Shown here: positions 46,353-54,933 of the stretch, piece by piece
Layout of the letters: every line of letters begins with the position of its first letter
Numbering within the stretch: the first letter of the stretch is position 1
DNA from: DAIPXZ01 sp036782995
GTDB lineage: Bacteria > Bacillota > Clostridia > Saccharofermentanales > Saccharofermentanaceae
Length of the DNA stretch: 64,000 bases
Direction: 5' to 3'
Assembly (NCBI GenBank): GCA_036782995.1
Contig: DAIPXZ010000003.1
Coordinates: 62,001 to 126,000 of the forward strand
Program-made: the position numbers and the translations under genes
The notes under the pieces: generated by a model
Databases searched by the model: none
Seen by the model: only the letters and a program-made list of their open reading frames with translations
What the model was told of the DNA's origin: nothing

Positions 46353-48172
46353 TATGCCTTACCCCCCTTCATCGACGTGGCGTTTTCAGGGCCGATGGCA
46401 TCTTTTGGACAAACATAGGTGCATACGGCACATCCGTAGCACAAGCTCTCTTCGATATGCGCCTTGTTGTTGCGCCAGACGAGCGCAGGACAGCCGAGCT
46501 TTTTGATGCAGATTTTGCACCCGATACACTTGGCTTCATTTACAACATGCATCGGTCCCGGTTTGGTTACGGCGATGCAAGGCGATTCAAAAATAATGAC
46601 GGATACGCCATCAAAATCGGCAGCTTCGGTAACTGCCTTCTTCGCTTCTGTAAGCGAAAGCGGATTGACCTTGGCGATATGCTTTACACCGATTCCCTGA
46701 CATATTTTTTCTATGGAGACCTTCTCTGATACTTCTCCCATCAAGGTTCGTCCGATTCCCGGATGCGGTTGATGGCCGGTCATCGCGGTTGTCGAATTGT
46801 CTAGCACGACCAATACCATGCGATGTTCGTTGTACACAGCATTGATAAGACCCGGGATACCGGTATGGAAGAAGGTCGAATCACCGACAAATGCGAAGTT
46901 TACTGTGGATGGGTCACATTCGTGCAGTCCCTGTGCCATTGCAACGCCAGCACCCATGCAAAGACAGGTATCGACCATATCGAGCGGCATTGCATTTCCG
47001 AGTGTATAGCAGCCAATATCGCCACAGAAAACACCTTTTCGACCTTTCATGGCTTCTTTTACTGCAAAAAACGATGCTCTGTGAGGGCATCCGGCACATA
47101 GAACCGGTGGACGGACAGGGAGCTTCGGCGCATCGGTAATTGCCGTCGAGGAGGGCGTTACCGGAATAGCAAGATATTCTCCAATCCACTTTCTCACCGA
47201 TTCGACTGAATTTTCACCGGCCAAAGAGGTGGTGCGGTCGAGCTTCCCGTGAATATTGACGGAGAGATGATGCTTTCCACAAAGGAAAATCAGCTCGCGC
47301 TCAATGACGGGATCAAGTTCTTCGATACAAAGGACTTCGTCCACGGAAGATAAGAAGTCGAGTGCCAGTTTCTCTGGGAACGGATAGGGTGTCGCGACCT
47401 TGAAAAGTGTCGCCTCTGTGCCAAGTAAGGAGAGCGCTTCATTGGCGTAAGTAACATTCGTTCCATTCGCTGCAATGCCCTTCCTTCCGGCCTTTGTAAC
47501 ACTGTTACACGAATACGAAGAGAAAACATCACTCACTTCGAGCTCGCGATTTTCGAGCTTAACATGATTTTGATAAGAGAGTCGAGGGAAGATGACCCAT
47601 TTCGGATCCTTCTCAAAATGATAATCGTCACTTTGTGTCTTCGGCTCTACAAATGTGATGTTCGCACAGCCATGGCAGATTCTCGTTGTCGGGCGAAATA
47701 TGACTGGCGCGCCGTATTTTTCGGAAAACTCGAAGGCGTCGATTATCATGCGGTATGCTTCCTCCGGTGTTGACGGGTCGAAACACATGAGTTTGCCATA
47801 CTTTGCAAAAGTACGTGTATCTTGTTCGGTTTGCGACGAAATCGGACCGGGATCATCGGCAACCATGACGACCATGCCGCCCTTTACACCAATATAGGAG
47901 AGACTCATGAGTGGGTCTGATGCTACATTGAGACCGACCTGCTTCATGGTTACGAGCGCTCTTGCCCCAGTCATTGCTGCACCAGCCGCAATTTCGAGTG
48001 CGGTCTTTTCGTTCACGGACCATTCAACATGAATATTTCCGGGATTGCTCTTGGCAATTGTCTCGACGACTTCCGTCGACGGTGTTCCGGGATAACCGGA
48101 TACGAAGCGCACACCGGCATGCATAGCACCATATGCTATGGCCTCGTTCCCCATGAGAAAATGCTGTTCCAT
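46352..48172 (-). CDS. iorA: Indolepyruvate:ferredoxin oxidoreductase, alpha subunit
   Basis: The 606-aa catalytic subunit. It has an N-terminal pyruvate-ferredoxin-oxidoreductase-like alpha domain (YGAMHAGVRFVSGYPGTPSTE) and a thiamine-diphosphate domain (GDIGCYTLGNAMPLDM, then GDSTFFHTG). The C-terminal ferredoxin domain has CIGCKIC and CYGCAVCTYVC cysteine sets. AAGGAG precedes the ATG. It is the first gene of the iorA-iorB-paaK operon, which lies behind a T-box leader. The enzyme is oxygen-sensitive, in line with an anaerobic host. Confidence 0.95.
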   Translation of the reverse strand: MEQHFLMGNEAIAYGAMHAGVRFVSGYPGTPSTEVVETIAKSNPGNIHVEWSVNEKTALEIAAGAAMTGARALVTMKQVGLNVASDPLMSLSYIGVKGGMVVMVADDPGPISSQTEQDTRTFAKYGKLMCFDPSTPEEAYRMIIDAFEFSEKYGAPVIFRPTTRICHGCANITFVEPKTQSDDYHFEKDPKWVIFPRLSYQNHVKLENRELEVSDVFSSYSCNSVTKAGRKGIAANGTNVTYANEALSLLGTEATLFKVATPYPFPEKLALDFLSSVDEVLCIEELDPVIERELIFLCGKHHLSVNIHGKLDRTTSLAGENSVESVRKWIGEYLAIPVTPSSTAITDAPKLPVRPPVLCAGCPHRASFFAVKEAMKGRKGVFCGDIGCYTLGNAMPLDMVDTCLCMGAGVAMAQGLHECDPSTVNFAFVGDSTFFHTGIPGLINAVYNEHRMVLVVLDNSTTAMTGHQPHPGIGRTLMGEVSEKVSIEKICQGIGVKHIAKVNPLSLTEAKKAVTEAADFDGVSVIIFESPCIAVTKPGPMHVVNEAKCIGCKICIKKLGCPALVWRNNKAHIEESLCYGCAVCTYVCPKDAIGPENATSMKGGKA

Positions 48173-48186
48173 GTTACTACTCCTTT

Positions 48187-48482
48187 ACAAAAAAAAACCT
48201 CGAAAGATGCGCAATTACGCGTCCTTCAAGGACAGGAAAAACAAACCTGCGGTACCACCTTGATTGGTAAGAATCTTACCCTCTCAACATCCGATAACGG
48301 GGACGAACCGTTGTCGATAATCCGCGCGAAAAACCGAGCAAAAAAAGCTCACATCAATCGTGCATTTCCCGAACACTCTCCAGAGTCCATAAACCCGCAT
48401 CGACGACTTCAATCTCACACCAACATTGAATCGCTGTTTCATCGATATATTGCAGATTCTTTCTCTATCACCGATTTACATG
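48187..48482 (-). promoter_or_regulatory. T-box riboswitch leader, probably Trp-specific, upstream of iorA
   Basis: The T-box motif AAGGTGGTACCGCAGG (48261 to 48246 on the minus strand) matches the conserved antiterminator bulge that binds the tRNA acceptor end. AAGG and CAGG pair with CCUGUCCUU downstream, the antiterminator; the same CCUU segment instead pairs in the terminator. Upstream, a long stem I (AUCGA with UCGAU, GAUUCAAU with AUUGAAGUC) leads to a specifier loop reading UUUAUGGA just before CUCU. UGG (48389-48387) followed by A is the best specifier, meaning tRNA-Trp. UUU or UAU are less likely alternatives. Transcription should start near 48482. Confidence 0.85.
48189..48231 (-). 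terminator. Terminator of the T-box leader
   Basis: On the minus strand CCTTGAAGGA pairs with TCTTTCGAGG (with two G-U pairs), with an inner GCG/CGC pair, followed by nine T residues (48189-48197). It forms when tRNA is charged. Confidence 0.85.
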
Positions 48483-48488
48483 TGTCGT

Positions 48489-48517
48489 ATTTTACTCTTT
48501 TTTTCATATTGTTTCAA
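48489..48517 (-). promoter_or_regulatory. Promoter of the T-box-iorA operon
   Basis: On the minus strand TTGAAA (48512-48517) and TAAAAT (48489-48494) with a 17-nt spacer. Transcription would begin near 48482, giving a leader of about 310 nt. Confidence 0.65.
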
Positions 48518-48566
48518 TCAAAGGTAGTGATATTATGGGAAGAAAAATGAAATGGGGTACTTTGGC

Positions 48567-49043
48567 ATGAAAAAAGAGAACAAAACGAATGCCATGCGTA
48601 TTTTGGACCAGGCAAAAATCTCCTATACCACGAAATACTATGATTGTGAAGAATTCATAGACGGCATCCATATCGCGGATCAATTGGGGCAGGATTATGC
48701 ATCCTCATTCAAAACTCTCGTGACTATTGGAAAAACAAAAAACTACTACGTCCTCGTTCTTCCAATTGACAAGGAAGTCGACCTCAAGAAATCGGCACGT
48801 GTTGTCGGAGAAAAATCTCTCGAGATGCTCCACGTCAAGGACATCCTCGCCGTGACCGGTTATATTCGTGGTGGCTGCACATCCATCGGCATGAAAAAAC
48901 GTTTTCCAACTGTCATCCATGAAAGCGCCCAAGACTTCGAAACCATCATCGTAAGCGGCGGTGCCCTTGGTACGCAAATCCATCTCGCACCAAACGATTT
49001 GCAAAAAGTGACTTCTGCGAAATTCGCGGATATTATCGAGTAA
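48567..49043 (+). CDS. ybaK: YbaK-type Cys-tRNA(Pro)/Cys-tRNA(Cys) deacylase
   Basis: Hydrolyses mis-charged Cys-tRNA-Pro and backs up the proline tRNA synthetase. The protein has 158 aa from the ATG at 48567, the start that matches relatives; an in-frame ATG at 48552 is an alternative. The conserved GKTKNYYVLVLPIDKEVDLKK and GYIRGGCTSIGMKKRFPTVI blocks are present. The usual length is about 160 aa. It is divergent from the T-box leader and iorA. Confidence 0.93.
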   Translation: MKKENKTNAMRILDQAKISYTTKYYDCEEFIDGIHIADQLGQDYASSFKTLVTIGKTKNYYVLVLPIDKEVDLKKSARVVGEKSLEMLHVKDILAVTGYIRGGCTSIGMKKRFPTVIHESAQDFETIIVSGGALGTQIHLAPNDLQKVTSAKFADIIE

Positions 49044-49157
49044 ATCATTCTTGACACAATGAACAAATAATCCATAAATTTTTACTGTATATTTGTGCGA
49101 TATGCGCTATAATGAACGAGGTAGGTAATTATAGTCACAGATACGGGGGGCATAGAT

Positions 49158-50492
49158 ATGAAACGAATCAAGCTTCTTTCCGCACTAATTGCAGTCATTT
49201 TCGTTATGACATCCTTTTCCGCTATTGCATGGGCGTCACCAATGACCACACAGGCATCTGATTCGGTGGCTGTGAACATTGCGACGGACATGTCCGTAAG
49301 CAATGACGAAATCACCGAAGGAAATACAGACATCGATGGCTTCCTGACACGTATGTATGCCATCGCGCTCAACCGAGTGCCGGACTCTGTTGGAATTAAC
49401 GATTGGAAATCAAAACTTGCAAACCACACGCAGACTGGTTCATCCGTGGCATATGGATTCATTTTTAGCAACGAATTCACAACGATGGCCGCCAAAATGA
49501 CTCCGCGTGAGTATATCGAAAAGCACTATAACCTTTTCTTTGGTCGCGATTCCGATGAAGATGGCATGAGAACTTGGCTCAGCGTCGCAAACGGATCACT
49601 TACACTGGAGACTAGACAAGCCATATTTGAAGGATTTGCGAACTCTACGGAATTCAGAACAATATGTCGTTCTTTTGGCGTATTGCCCGGTGTATACAAT
49701 AGAAATATTACCGCAGATCAAGCGACCCTCATCACTAATTTTGTCGAACGTCTTTACTCCACCGGCTTGGGACGTGAAGGTGATTTTGACGGCATTCTTC
49801 ATTGGACTGAGATCATTATCAATGGTACACAAAACGGTGCAGAAGTCGCCTACGGATTCTTTTTCAGCGCAGAATTTACGGGATATAATGTTTCCGACAC
49901 AGAGTTTGTACACCGCTTATATCGTTGCTTCTTCGACCGTGACGAAGACACAGCTGGCATGGATTTTTGGCTCGCCTGCCTGGGTAATAACTCCCGCTTA
50001 GCTGTCTTTGGCGGCTTCGTAAATTCTCAAGAATATGCAAATGTGTGCTCTGCTTATGGTATAACACGTGGGGTCATCGATACACCTGCCGTACAGACTC
50101 CCTACTACGACCAGCCAGATATGGAAGCTGAGGTATTACGGCTCATGAATGAGCAGCGAGTGGCAAATGGACTCAACCCTTTGGTGATGAATGACAAGCT
50201 TTCTATTGCTGCCGACATCCGCGCCAGAGAAATCGTTGAATTATTTTCACATACTCGTCCGAACGGCACATCGTGCTTCACCGTAGCTGCTGAAGTCGGC
50301 TACACTTACAGAATGGCAGCAGAAAATATAGCATCAGGATATAATACTGCGGCATGGGTTATGGAAGGCTGGATGAATTCAACAGGGCACCGCAATAATA
50401 TACTGAATGGTAGTCTTACTGAAGTTGGCATCGGTTGCGTCCAATACGATGGTCATTACTATTGGGTGCAATTCTTTGGAACACCGCAATAG
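49158..50492 (+). CDS. Secreted protein with four DUF4214 half-repeats and a CAP (SCP) domain
   Basis: A 444-aa exported protein. The signal peptide covers residues 1-27. Four repeat units of about 50 residues follow. They run in alternating types: an A unit (FLTRMYAIALNRVPD, ending GFIFSNEF) and a B unit (YIEKHYNLFFGRDSD, ending GFANSTEF plus CRSFGV), then a second A-B pair (FVERLY, FVHRLYRCFFDRDED). Together they form two DUF4214 dyads. From about residue 318 a CAP domain runs to the end, with SHTRPNGTSCF, AENIA and HRNNILNG. The role is probably at the cell surface; the substrate is unknown. It shares its repeat design with the glucosaminidase at 59.5 kb. Confidence 0.86.
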   Translation: MKRIKLLSALIAVIFVMTSFSAIAWASPMTTQASDSVAVNIATDMSVSNDEITEGNTDIDGFLTRMYAIALNRVPDSVGINDWKSKLANHTQTGSSVAYGFIFSNEFTTMAAKMTPREYIEKHYNLFFGRDSDEDGMRTWLSVANGSLTLETRQAIFEGFANSTEFRTICRSFGVLPGVYNRNITADQATLITNFVERLYSTGLGREGDFDGILHWTEIIINGTQNGAEVAYGFFFSAEFTGYNVSDTEFVHRLYRCFFDRDEDTAGMDFWLACLGNNSRLAVFGGFVNSQEYANVCSAYGITRGVIDTPAVQTPYYDQPDMEAEVLRLMNEQRVANGLNPLVMNDKLSIAADIRAREIVELFSHTRPNGTSCFTVAAEVGYTYRMAAENIASGYNTAAWVMEGWMNSTGHRNNILNGSLTEVGIGCVQYDGHYYWVQFFGTPQ

Positions 50493-50837
50493 TCAATCCA
50501 GGTCACTTGCGAAATATTGTGACATTATTCGTAGAACAACAAGCCTCGTAAACGAATCGTTTACGGGGCTTTATTTTCGTTCTTTTGGCGGGTAAATAGA
50601 TACATTTCTCTGCATTTGGTGTCACCAGTCGAATTACCTGAATTGCCAAAACATGGTCACCTACAAAAATATCGACTATAATTATGTCTATATTTCTTTG
50701 CGAACTACTCAAAGGGTGGTATTCAATGAATTAGTTAACTGGATTTAGGCACAGGTGCTGCTGTCATACGCTGTATGGCAGGAAAGGACGACTATGTCAA
50801 TATCAAACGAATATGCTCACTACTTCTGGAGGGCGTT
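50493..50837. other. Intergenic region between the CAP gene and lysR
   Basis: 345 nt with no recognised gene. A terminator lies at 50542-50576 (see separate entry). The short reading frame just before lysR lacks a good ribosome binding site and is taken as leader. No structured RNA was recognised. Confidence 0.6.
50542..50576 (+). terminator. Terminator after the CAP-domain gene
   Basis: AGCCTCGTAAACG (50542-50554) pairs with CGTTTACGGGGCT (50558-50570), with one G-U pair and a T-rich tail. Confidence 0.75.
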
Positions 50838-51770
50838 ATGAACTTAATGCATATGAAATACGCGATTGAAATCGCGGAAGCAAATTCGATTAATAAAGCC
50901 GCCGAGTCTCTCTTTGTGGGACAATCGGCTTTGAGTCGTGCAATGAAGGAACTTGAAGCATCGCTTGGCGTTACATTGTTTGAGCGAAGTGCGAAAGGCA
51001 TGTATTTGACACCTGACGGTGAAATTTTCATCAAATATGCGAAAACAATTCTGAAGCAGGTCGATGATGTTGAAAAGCTGTTCTCTGAAGGTTCTGTCAG
51101 TAAAAAACGTTTCTCCATATCTGTTCCGAGAGCGAGCTATATTTCAGCCGCTTTTACTAGATTTACAAAGCTTATTGGCAAGGATGATACCATTGAGCTT
51201 TTCTATAAAGAAACAAACTCAATGCGTGCGATACAGGGAATATTGGACGAAAACTATCGGCTAGGGATCATCCGATATGCCGAAAACTATGACGAATACT
51301 ACAAAAGCTTACTGGATAAAAAAGGTCTTAATTATGAGCTTGTAGCCGAATTTCGCTATGTGCTGGTAATGAGCAAAAACAACCCTCTCGCGTCGCTAGA
51401 ATTGATAACCTATAATGATTTACAGAAATATATTGAAATAGCTCATGCTGACCCGTATGTGCCTTCTTTACCACTCGCACAAGTGAAAAAGGAAGAACTC
51501 CCGGATAACATCAATCGGCGTATTTTTGTTTTTGAGCGCGGAAGTCAGTTTGAACTTTTGGCAGAGAATACAGAAACCTTTATGTGGGTTTCGCCGATAC
51601 CGCAGACGCTTCTTGACATCTATGGATTAGTTCAAATTGGATGTTCTCAGAATCAACGTAATTACAAAGATGTATTGATACACAGGAAGGATTATACACT
51701 TACCGATTTGGATAATCATTTCGTAGAAGAATTGATAAGAACGAAACGTGATGTGATTTCAGAGATGTGA
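50838..51770 (+). CDS. LysR-family transcriptional regulator
   Basis: A 310-aa regulator starting at the ATG at 50838, which has GGAGGG 4-5 nt upstream; a frame extends 21 codons further. The N-terminal winged helix (AIEIAEANSINKAAESLFVGQSALSRAMKELEASLG) is typical of LysR. The C-terminal effector domain has no assigned ligand. It lies upstream of, and in the same direction as, an alcohol dehydrogenase gene, with a palindrome between them. That makes this gene pair the likely regulator and target. Confidence 0.9.
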   Translation: MNLMHMKYAIEIAEANSINKAAESLFVGQSALSRAMKELEASLGVTLFERSAKGMYLTPDGEIFIKYAKTILKQVDDVEKLFSEGSVSKKRFSISVPRASYISAAFTRFTKLIGKDDTIELFYKETNSMRAIQGILDENYRLGIIRYAENYDEYYKSLLDKKGLNYELVAEFRYVLVMSKNNPLASLELITYNDLQKYIEIAHADPYVPSLPLAQVKKEELPDNINRRIFVFERGSQFELLAENTETFMWVSPIPQTLLDIYGLVQIGCSQNQRNYKDVLIHRKDYTLTDLDNHFVEELIRTKRDVISEM

Positions 51771-51857
51771 TTTATGTATGGCCTCACTACCTGTGAAAGC
51801 TATATACTTTTCAACAAAAAACGCGTATAATATAATTTATCTTTTATCTTTGGCTAT

Positions 51858-51875
51858 TTGATTATTCTCAATCAA
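51858..51875. promoter_or_regulatory. Palindrome TTGATT-N6-AATCAA, candidate LysR operator
   Basis: A perfect 6-bp inverted repeat (51858-51863 and 51870-51875) between lysR and the dehydrogenase gene, about 130 nt upstream of the dehydrogenase start. The size and symmetry fit a LysR-type site. It lies near AT-rich sequence (TATAAT at 51828) but is not tied to a mapped promoter. Confidence 0.35.
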
Positions 51876-52001
51876 ATTAGTTATGGTTGCTTTTTCAGAC
51901 GATAGTATATCGATAAATGCAATGCCGATATGAGAAAGAGGCAATTCCCAGCTATTAACGAACGTAATAGTATGTCCGTAGTCATTACAGGAGGTATATT
52001 T

Positions 52002-53219
52002 ATGGCACGTTTTACATTACCAAGAGATGTTTATCATGGAAAGGGTGCACTCGAGGCACTGAAGACATTCGAAGGCAAGCGCGCGATGATTTGCGTTGGC
52101 GGCGGTTCTATGAAAAAATTTGGCTTTTTGGACAAGGCTGTTGCCTATCTGAAGGAAGCGGGTATGGTGGTTGAATTATATGAGGGAATCGAGCCTGATC
52201 CGTCAGTTGAAACAGTTATGAAAGGTGCTGAAGCCATGCTGAAATTCCAGCCGGATTGGATTGTTGCGATGGGCGGAGGTTCTCCTATTGATGCAGCAAA
52301 AGCAATGTGGATTAAATACGAATATCCAGAAGTAACATTTGAGGATATGTGTAAGGTTTTCGGCCTGCCTAAGTTACGTAAGAAAGCGCATTTTTGCGCG
52401 ATTTCATCGACTTCCGGTACAGCTACTGAGGTCACCGCGTTTTCCATCATTACTGATTACGCAAAGGGTATCAAGTATCCGATTGCAGACTTTGAGATTA
52501 CGCCGGATGTAGCTATTGTTGACCCTGATTTGGCGGAGTCAATGCCCCAAAAACTGGTAGCCCACACTGGAATGGATGCAATGACACATGCCATCGAAGC
52601 TTTTGTTTCAACTGCTAATTGTGATTACACTGATTCTTTGGCATTGTACTCAATTAAAATGATACAGAATGATTTGATTGCTTCTTATAACGGAAACATG
52701 TCAAAACGTGATAGCATGCACAATGCACAGTGCCTTGCCGGTATGGCATTCTCAAATGCACTTCTCGGCATTGTTCACTCCATGGCACATAAAACCGGTG
52801 CCGCATTTGCCGATTATGGTTCTCATATTATTCACGGTGCCGCAAACGCAATGTATTTACCGAAGGTTATTGCATTCAATGCAAAGGACGAAACGGCTAA
52901 AGAGCGATACGGAATAATCGCGGATACCATGAATTTAGGCGGAAATAATGATGATGAGAAGGTCAAGCTTCTTATTCAATATCTACGTAAAATGAACGAT
53001 GATTTGAACATTCCTCATTCTATTGGAAAATATGGTGCCGACAGCTATCCTGCCGAAAGTGGTTTTGTTCCTGAAAAGGTATTCCTAGAAAGATTACCAG
53101 AGATCGCCAAGAACGCTATCGGTGATGCTTGCACGGGTTCGAACCCGCGTCAGCCGAGTGCTGCTGAGATGGAAGCTCTTCTCAAATGTTGCTACTATGA
53201 TACTGAGGTGGATTTCTGA
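52002..53219 (+). CDS. Iron-containing alcohol dehydrogenase
   Basis: An oxidoreductase that interconverts alcohols and aldehydes or ketones with NAD(P). The protein has 405 aa from the ATG at 52002, which has AGGAGG upstream; a longer frame begins 72 nt earlier. Iron-ligand regions HTGMDAMTHAIEAF and HSMAHKTGAAFADYGSHIIHGAANA are intact, and GGGSPIDAAK binds the dinucleotide. A terminator follows. It is likely controlled by the preceding LysR protein. The substrate is not evident from sequence. Confidence 0.93.
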   Translation: MARFTLPRDVYHGKGALEALKTFEGKRAMICVGGGSMKKFGFLDKAVAYLKEAGMVVELYEGIEPDPSVETVMKGAEAMLKFQPDWIVAMGGGSPIDAAKAMWIKYEYPEVTFEDMCKVFGLPKLRKKAHFCAISSTSGTATEVTAFSIITDYAKGIKYPIADFEITPDVAIVDPDLAESMPQKLVAHTGMDAMTHAIEAFVSTANCDYTDSLALYSIKMIQNDLIASYNGNMSKRDSMHNAQCLAGMAFSNALLGIVHSMAHKTGAAFADYGSHIIHGAANAMYLPKVIAFNAKDETAKERYGIIADTMNLGGNNDDEKVKLLIQYLRKMNDDLNIPHSIGKYGADSYPAESGFVPEKVFLERLPEIAKNAIGDACTGSNPRQPSAAEMEALLKCCYYDTEVDF

Positions 53220-53278
53220 TTTGAATCCATAAGTGGGGGACGTTTTAAGAGGACAATTTCTACTTAAACGACATAAAA

Positions 53279-53326
53279 ACTCTCGGCTACATGACGCTTC
53301 TGCGAAACGTAGCCGAGAGTGTTTTT
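53279..53326. terminator. Terminator between the alcohol dehydrogenase and SDR genes
   Basis: ACTCTCGGCTAC (53279-53290) pairs perfectly with GTAGCCGAGAGT (53309-53320), then GTTTTTA. It can serve both convergent genes. Confidence 0.85.
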
Positions 53327-53343
53327 ATGCGTGATATATTCTA

Positions 53344-54102
53344 TTACAATGCAGACCAGCCGCCGTCCACGCCGATGATCTGTCCATTGATATAGCTGGA
53401 GTCATCGCTTGCGAGGAAAAGAGCCGCTTTAGCAATGTCACTACCTTCGCCTGTAGGAGGTGACAGCGCAATAATTTCCTGAACGCGCCCATATCCATCT
53501 CGATTAGGCATACCCATTGATGTTGCTATTTCTGTAGAAATGCCGCCTGGAGCAATAATATTTGAACGAATATTATCGTTTCGATAAACAAAAGCAGTAT
53601 GCCTGCAAATGGCATTTACAGCTGCTTTAGATGCTCCATAGATAGCGCCAGCTGCCTGATGCCTTGCACCAAAAGAAGATACTGTTATGATGTTTCCGCC
53701 ATTGCCCTGTGCAAGAAAAACATTAACAGCTTTTCGCATGGCGGCAAATGGCCCGTATACGTTGATGCCCATGACGTAATCATATCTCTCGTCAGTTGCA
53801 TCGGCAACCGTAGACATATCATCCATTACTCCGGCGTTGTTAATAAGCACATCCAGTTTTCCAAACTCCTTAACACAGGTTTCAATCATGGCGTTGCAGT
53901 CTTCGCATTTTGATACATCGCCAACAAACGGAACAATTTTACCCTTCTCATTTGCCAGAGATTCTGCCAGTTCATCGAGCCGCTCTTTTCTTCTTGCCAC
54001 AGCAATGACAGAAGCGCCTTCTTTAACAAAAAGCTCTACTATTGCTTTGCCCATGCCAGAAGATGAACCCGTTACAACGACTGCTTTGTTTTCAAGTTTC
54101 AT
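53344..54102 (-). CDS. Short-chain dehydrogenase/reductase
   Basis: An NAD(P)-dependent SDR of 252 aa. The dinucleotide motif TGSSSGMG lies at residues 11-18, the NNAG motif near 87, and the catalytic Y-x-x-x-K as YGASK near 150. The C-terminal end (NGQIIGVDGGWSAL) is typical. It reduces or oxidises a secondary alcohol; the substrate is unknown. It converges with the iron alcohol dehydrogenase across a shared terminator, and the two may act on related compounds. Confidence 0.92.
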   Translation of the reverse strand: MKLENKAVVVTGSSSGMGKAIVELFVKEGASVIAVARRKERLDELAESLANEKGKIVPFVGDVSKCEDCNAMIETCVKEFGKLDVLINNAGVMDDMSTVADATDERYDYVMGINVYGPFAAMRKAVNVFLAQGNGGNIITVSSFGARHQAAGAIYGASKAAVNAICRHTAFVYRNDNIRSNIIAPGGISTEIATSMGMPNRDGYGRVQEIIALSPPTGEGSDIAKAALFLASDDSSYINGQIIGVDGGWSAL

Positions 54103-54422
54103 ATGTAAATCTCCTTATAATTTCGTTTAAAACCTGCAATAATATATCACACTAAATAAGGATAGTAAATGTAATCAACGTGGAATTTGACCACAGAAAA
54201 TACAGGAAGCACATTCCTGATAAGGGCTGATTTCGATGGTGCAGGCGGTCTTGCCCATGGCGATAGAAAGAAAGCTCAGGACGATAAATATGGCAAGGGG
54301 CTTATGAAAGAGTATCCAAGATGCTCTTTCTTTTCTGTGATTAGTATTTGTCTACAGAAATACGAAAAAGCCCGTTGTTACGGGCTTTTTCATCGGCAAT
54401 TGCATCATTGCCAAAAAACAAA
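54103..54422. other. Intergenic region between the SDR gene and tRNA-Thr
   Basis: About 320 nt without a convincing gene. A hairpin AAAGAG-TATC/GAT-GCTCTTT with a T-rich end lies at 54308-54334, and the tRNA terminator at 54365-54390. A reading frame on the plus strand (54187-54492) runs into the tRNA and has no ribosome binding site, so it is not called. Confidence 0.55.
54365..54390 (-). terminator. tRNA-Thr terminator
   Basis: AAAAAGCCCG (54365-54374) pairs with CGGGCTTTTT (54381-54390); read on the minus strand it follows the tRNA. Confidence 0.75.
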
Positions 54423-54498
54423 TGGAGCCGATTATCGGACTCGAACCGATGACCTGCTGATTACAAATCAGCTGCTCTACCAACTGAGCTAAGTCGGC
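54423..54498 (-). tRNA. tRNA-Thr (UGU)
   Basis: A full cloverleaf on the minus strand. Acceptor 5' arm GCCGACU, D arm GCUC...GAGC, anticodon arm GCUGA-UUUGUAA-UCAGC with anticodon UGU, T arm AUCGG-UUCGAGU-CCGAU, and acceptor 3' arm AAUCGGC, followed by the discriminator U and an encoded CCA. Position 6 (C) faces A at position 67, a C-A mismatch in the acceptor stem. The promoter TTGACA/TAAAAT lies upstream. Confidence 0.97.
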
Positions 54499-54523
54499 GT
54501 CTTTTCTCATAGGCGCATTGAGT

Positions 54524-54552
54524 ATTTTATGGAATATCACTTGATATGTCAA
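54524..54552 (-). promoter_or_regulatory. tRNA-Thr promoter
   Basis: On the minus strand TTGACA (54547-54552) and TAAAAT (54524-54529) with a 17-nt spacer. Confidence 0.7.
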
Positions 54553-54595
54553 GAGGTATTTTGAAGAATAATTGCGCGAATCGCGAGGTTTTTGC

Positions 54596-54625
54596 TTGAC
54601 AAGGCGCTTGTGAATAGAGTAACAT
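54596..54625 (+). promoter_or_regulatory. rpmE promoter
   Basis: TTGACA (54596-54601) and TAACAT (54620-54625) with an 18-nt spacer, about 80 nt upstream of rpmE. Confidence 0.6.
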
Positions 54626-54705
54626 ACGTAACGCACATGAAGTCCGGTTTGGCATACGTCATGAGTTCCATTACGCGCCAGACCTTTGATTTAAGGAGTG
54701 AAACT

Positions 54706-54906
54706 ATGAAAGACGGAATCCATCCAAAGACTCAGGTTGTTACAGTAAAGTGCGCTTGCGGCGAGACTTTTGAAACGACTTCCACCAAACCTGAATTACG
54801 TGTTGATATTTGTTCGAAGTGTCATCCGTATTACACCGGTAAGCAGAAGCTTATTGATGCCGGCGGACGTGTTGATAAGTTTAAGAAGAGAATGGGTCAG
54901 AAGTAA
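54706..54906 (+). CDS. rpmE: 50S ribosomal protein L31, zinc-binding type
   Basis: A ribosomal protein of 66 aa from the ATG at 54706, preceded by AAGGAG. The cysteines in KCACG and ICSKCHPYYTG form the zinc site that distinguishes it from the zinc-free YtiA type. The KMP-like start MKDGIHPKT and the ending RVDKFKKRMG are typical. It has a separate promoter and terminator. Confidence 0.97.
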   Translation: MKDGIHPKTQVVTVKCACGETFETTSTKPELRVDICSKCHPYYTGKQKLIDAGGRVDKFKKRMGQK

Positions 54907-54933
54907 TTCTTCCCAAGATAACCGTAAATAATT

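Noticed and set aside
54187..54492. Plus-strand reading frame of 101 codons running into the tRNA gene
   Set aside because: It ends inside tRNA-Thr, lacks a ribosome binding site and has the peptide pattern that tRNA genes often produce by chance in translated databases.
54352..54636. Minus-strand reading frame containing a VEQLICNQQVIGSSPI-like stretch
   Set aside because: This is the familiar false translation of a tRNA on its own strand.
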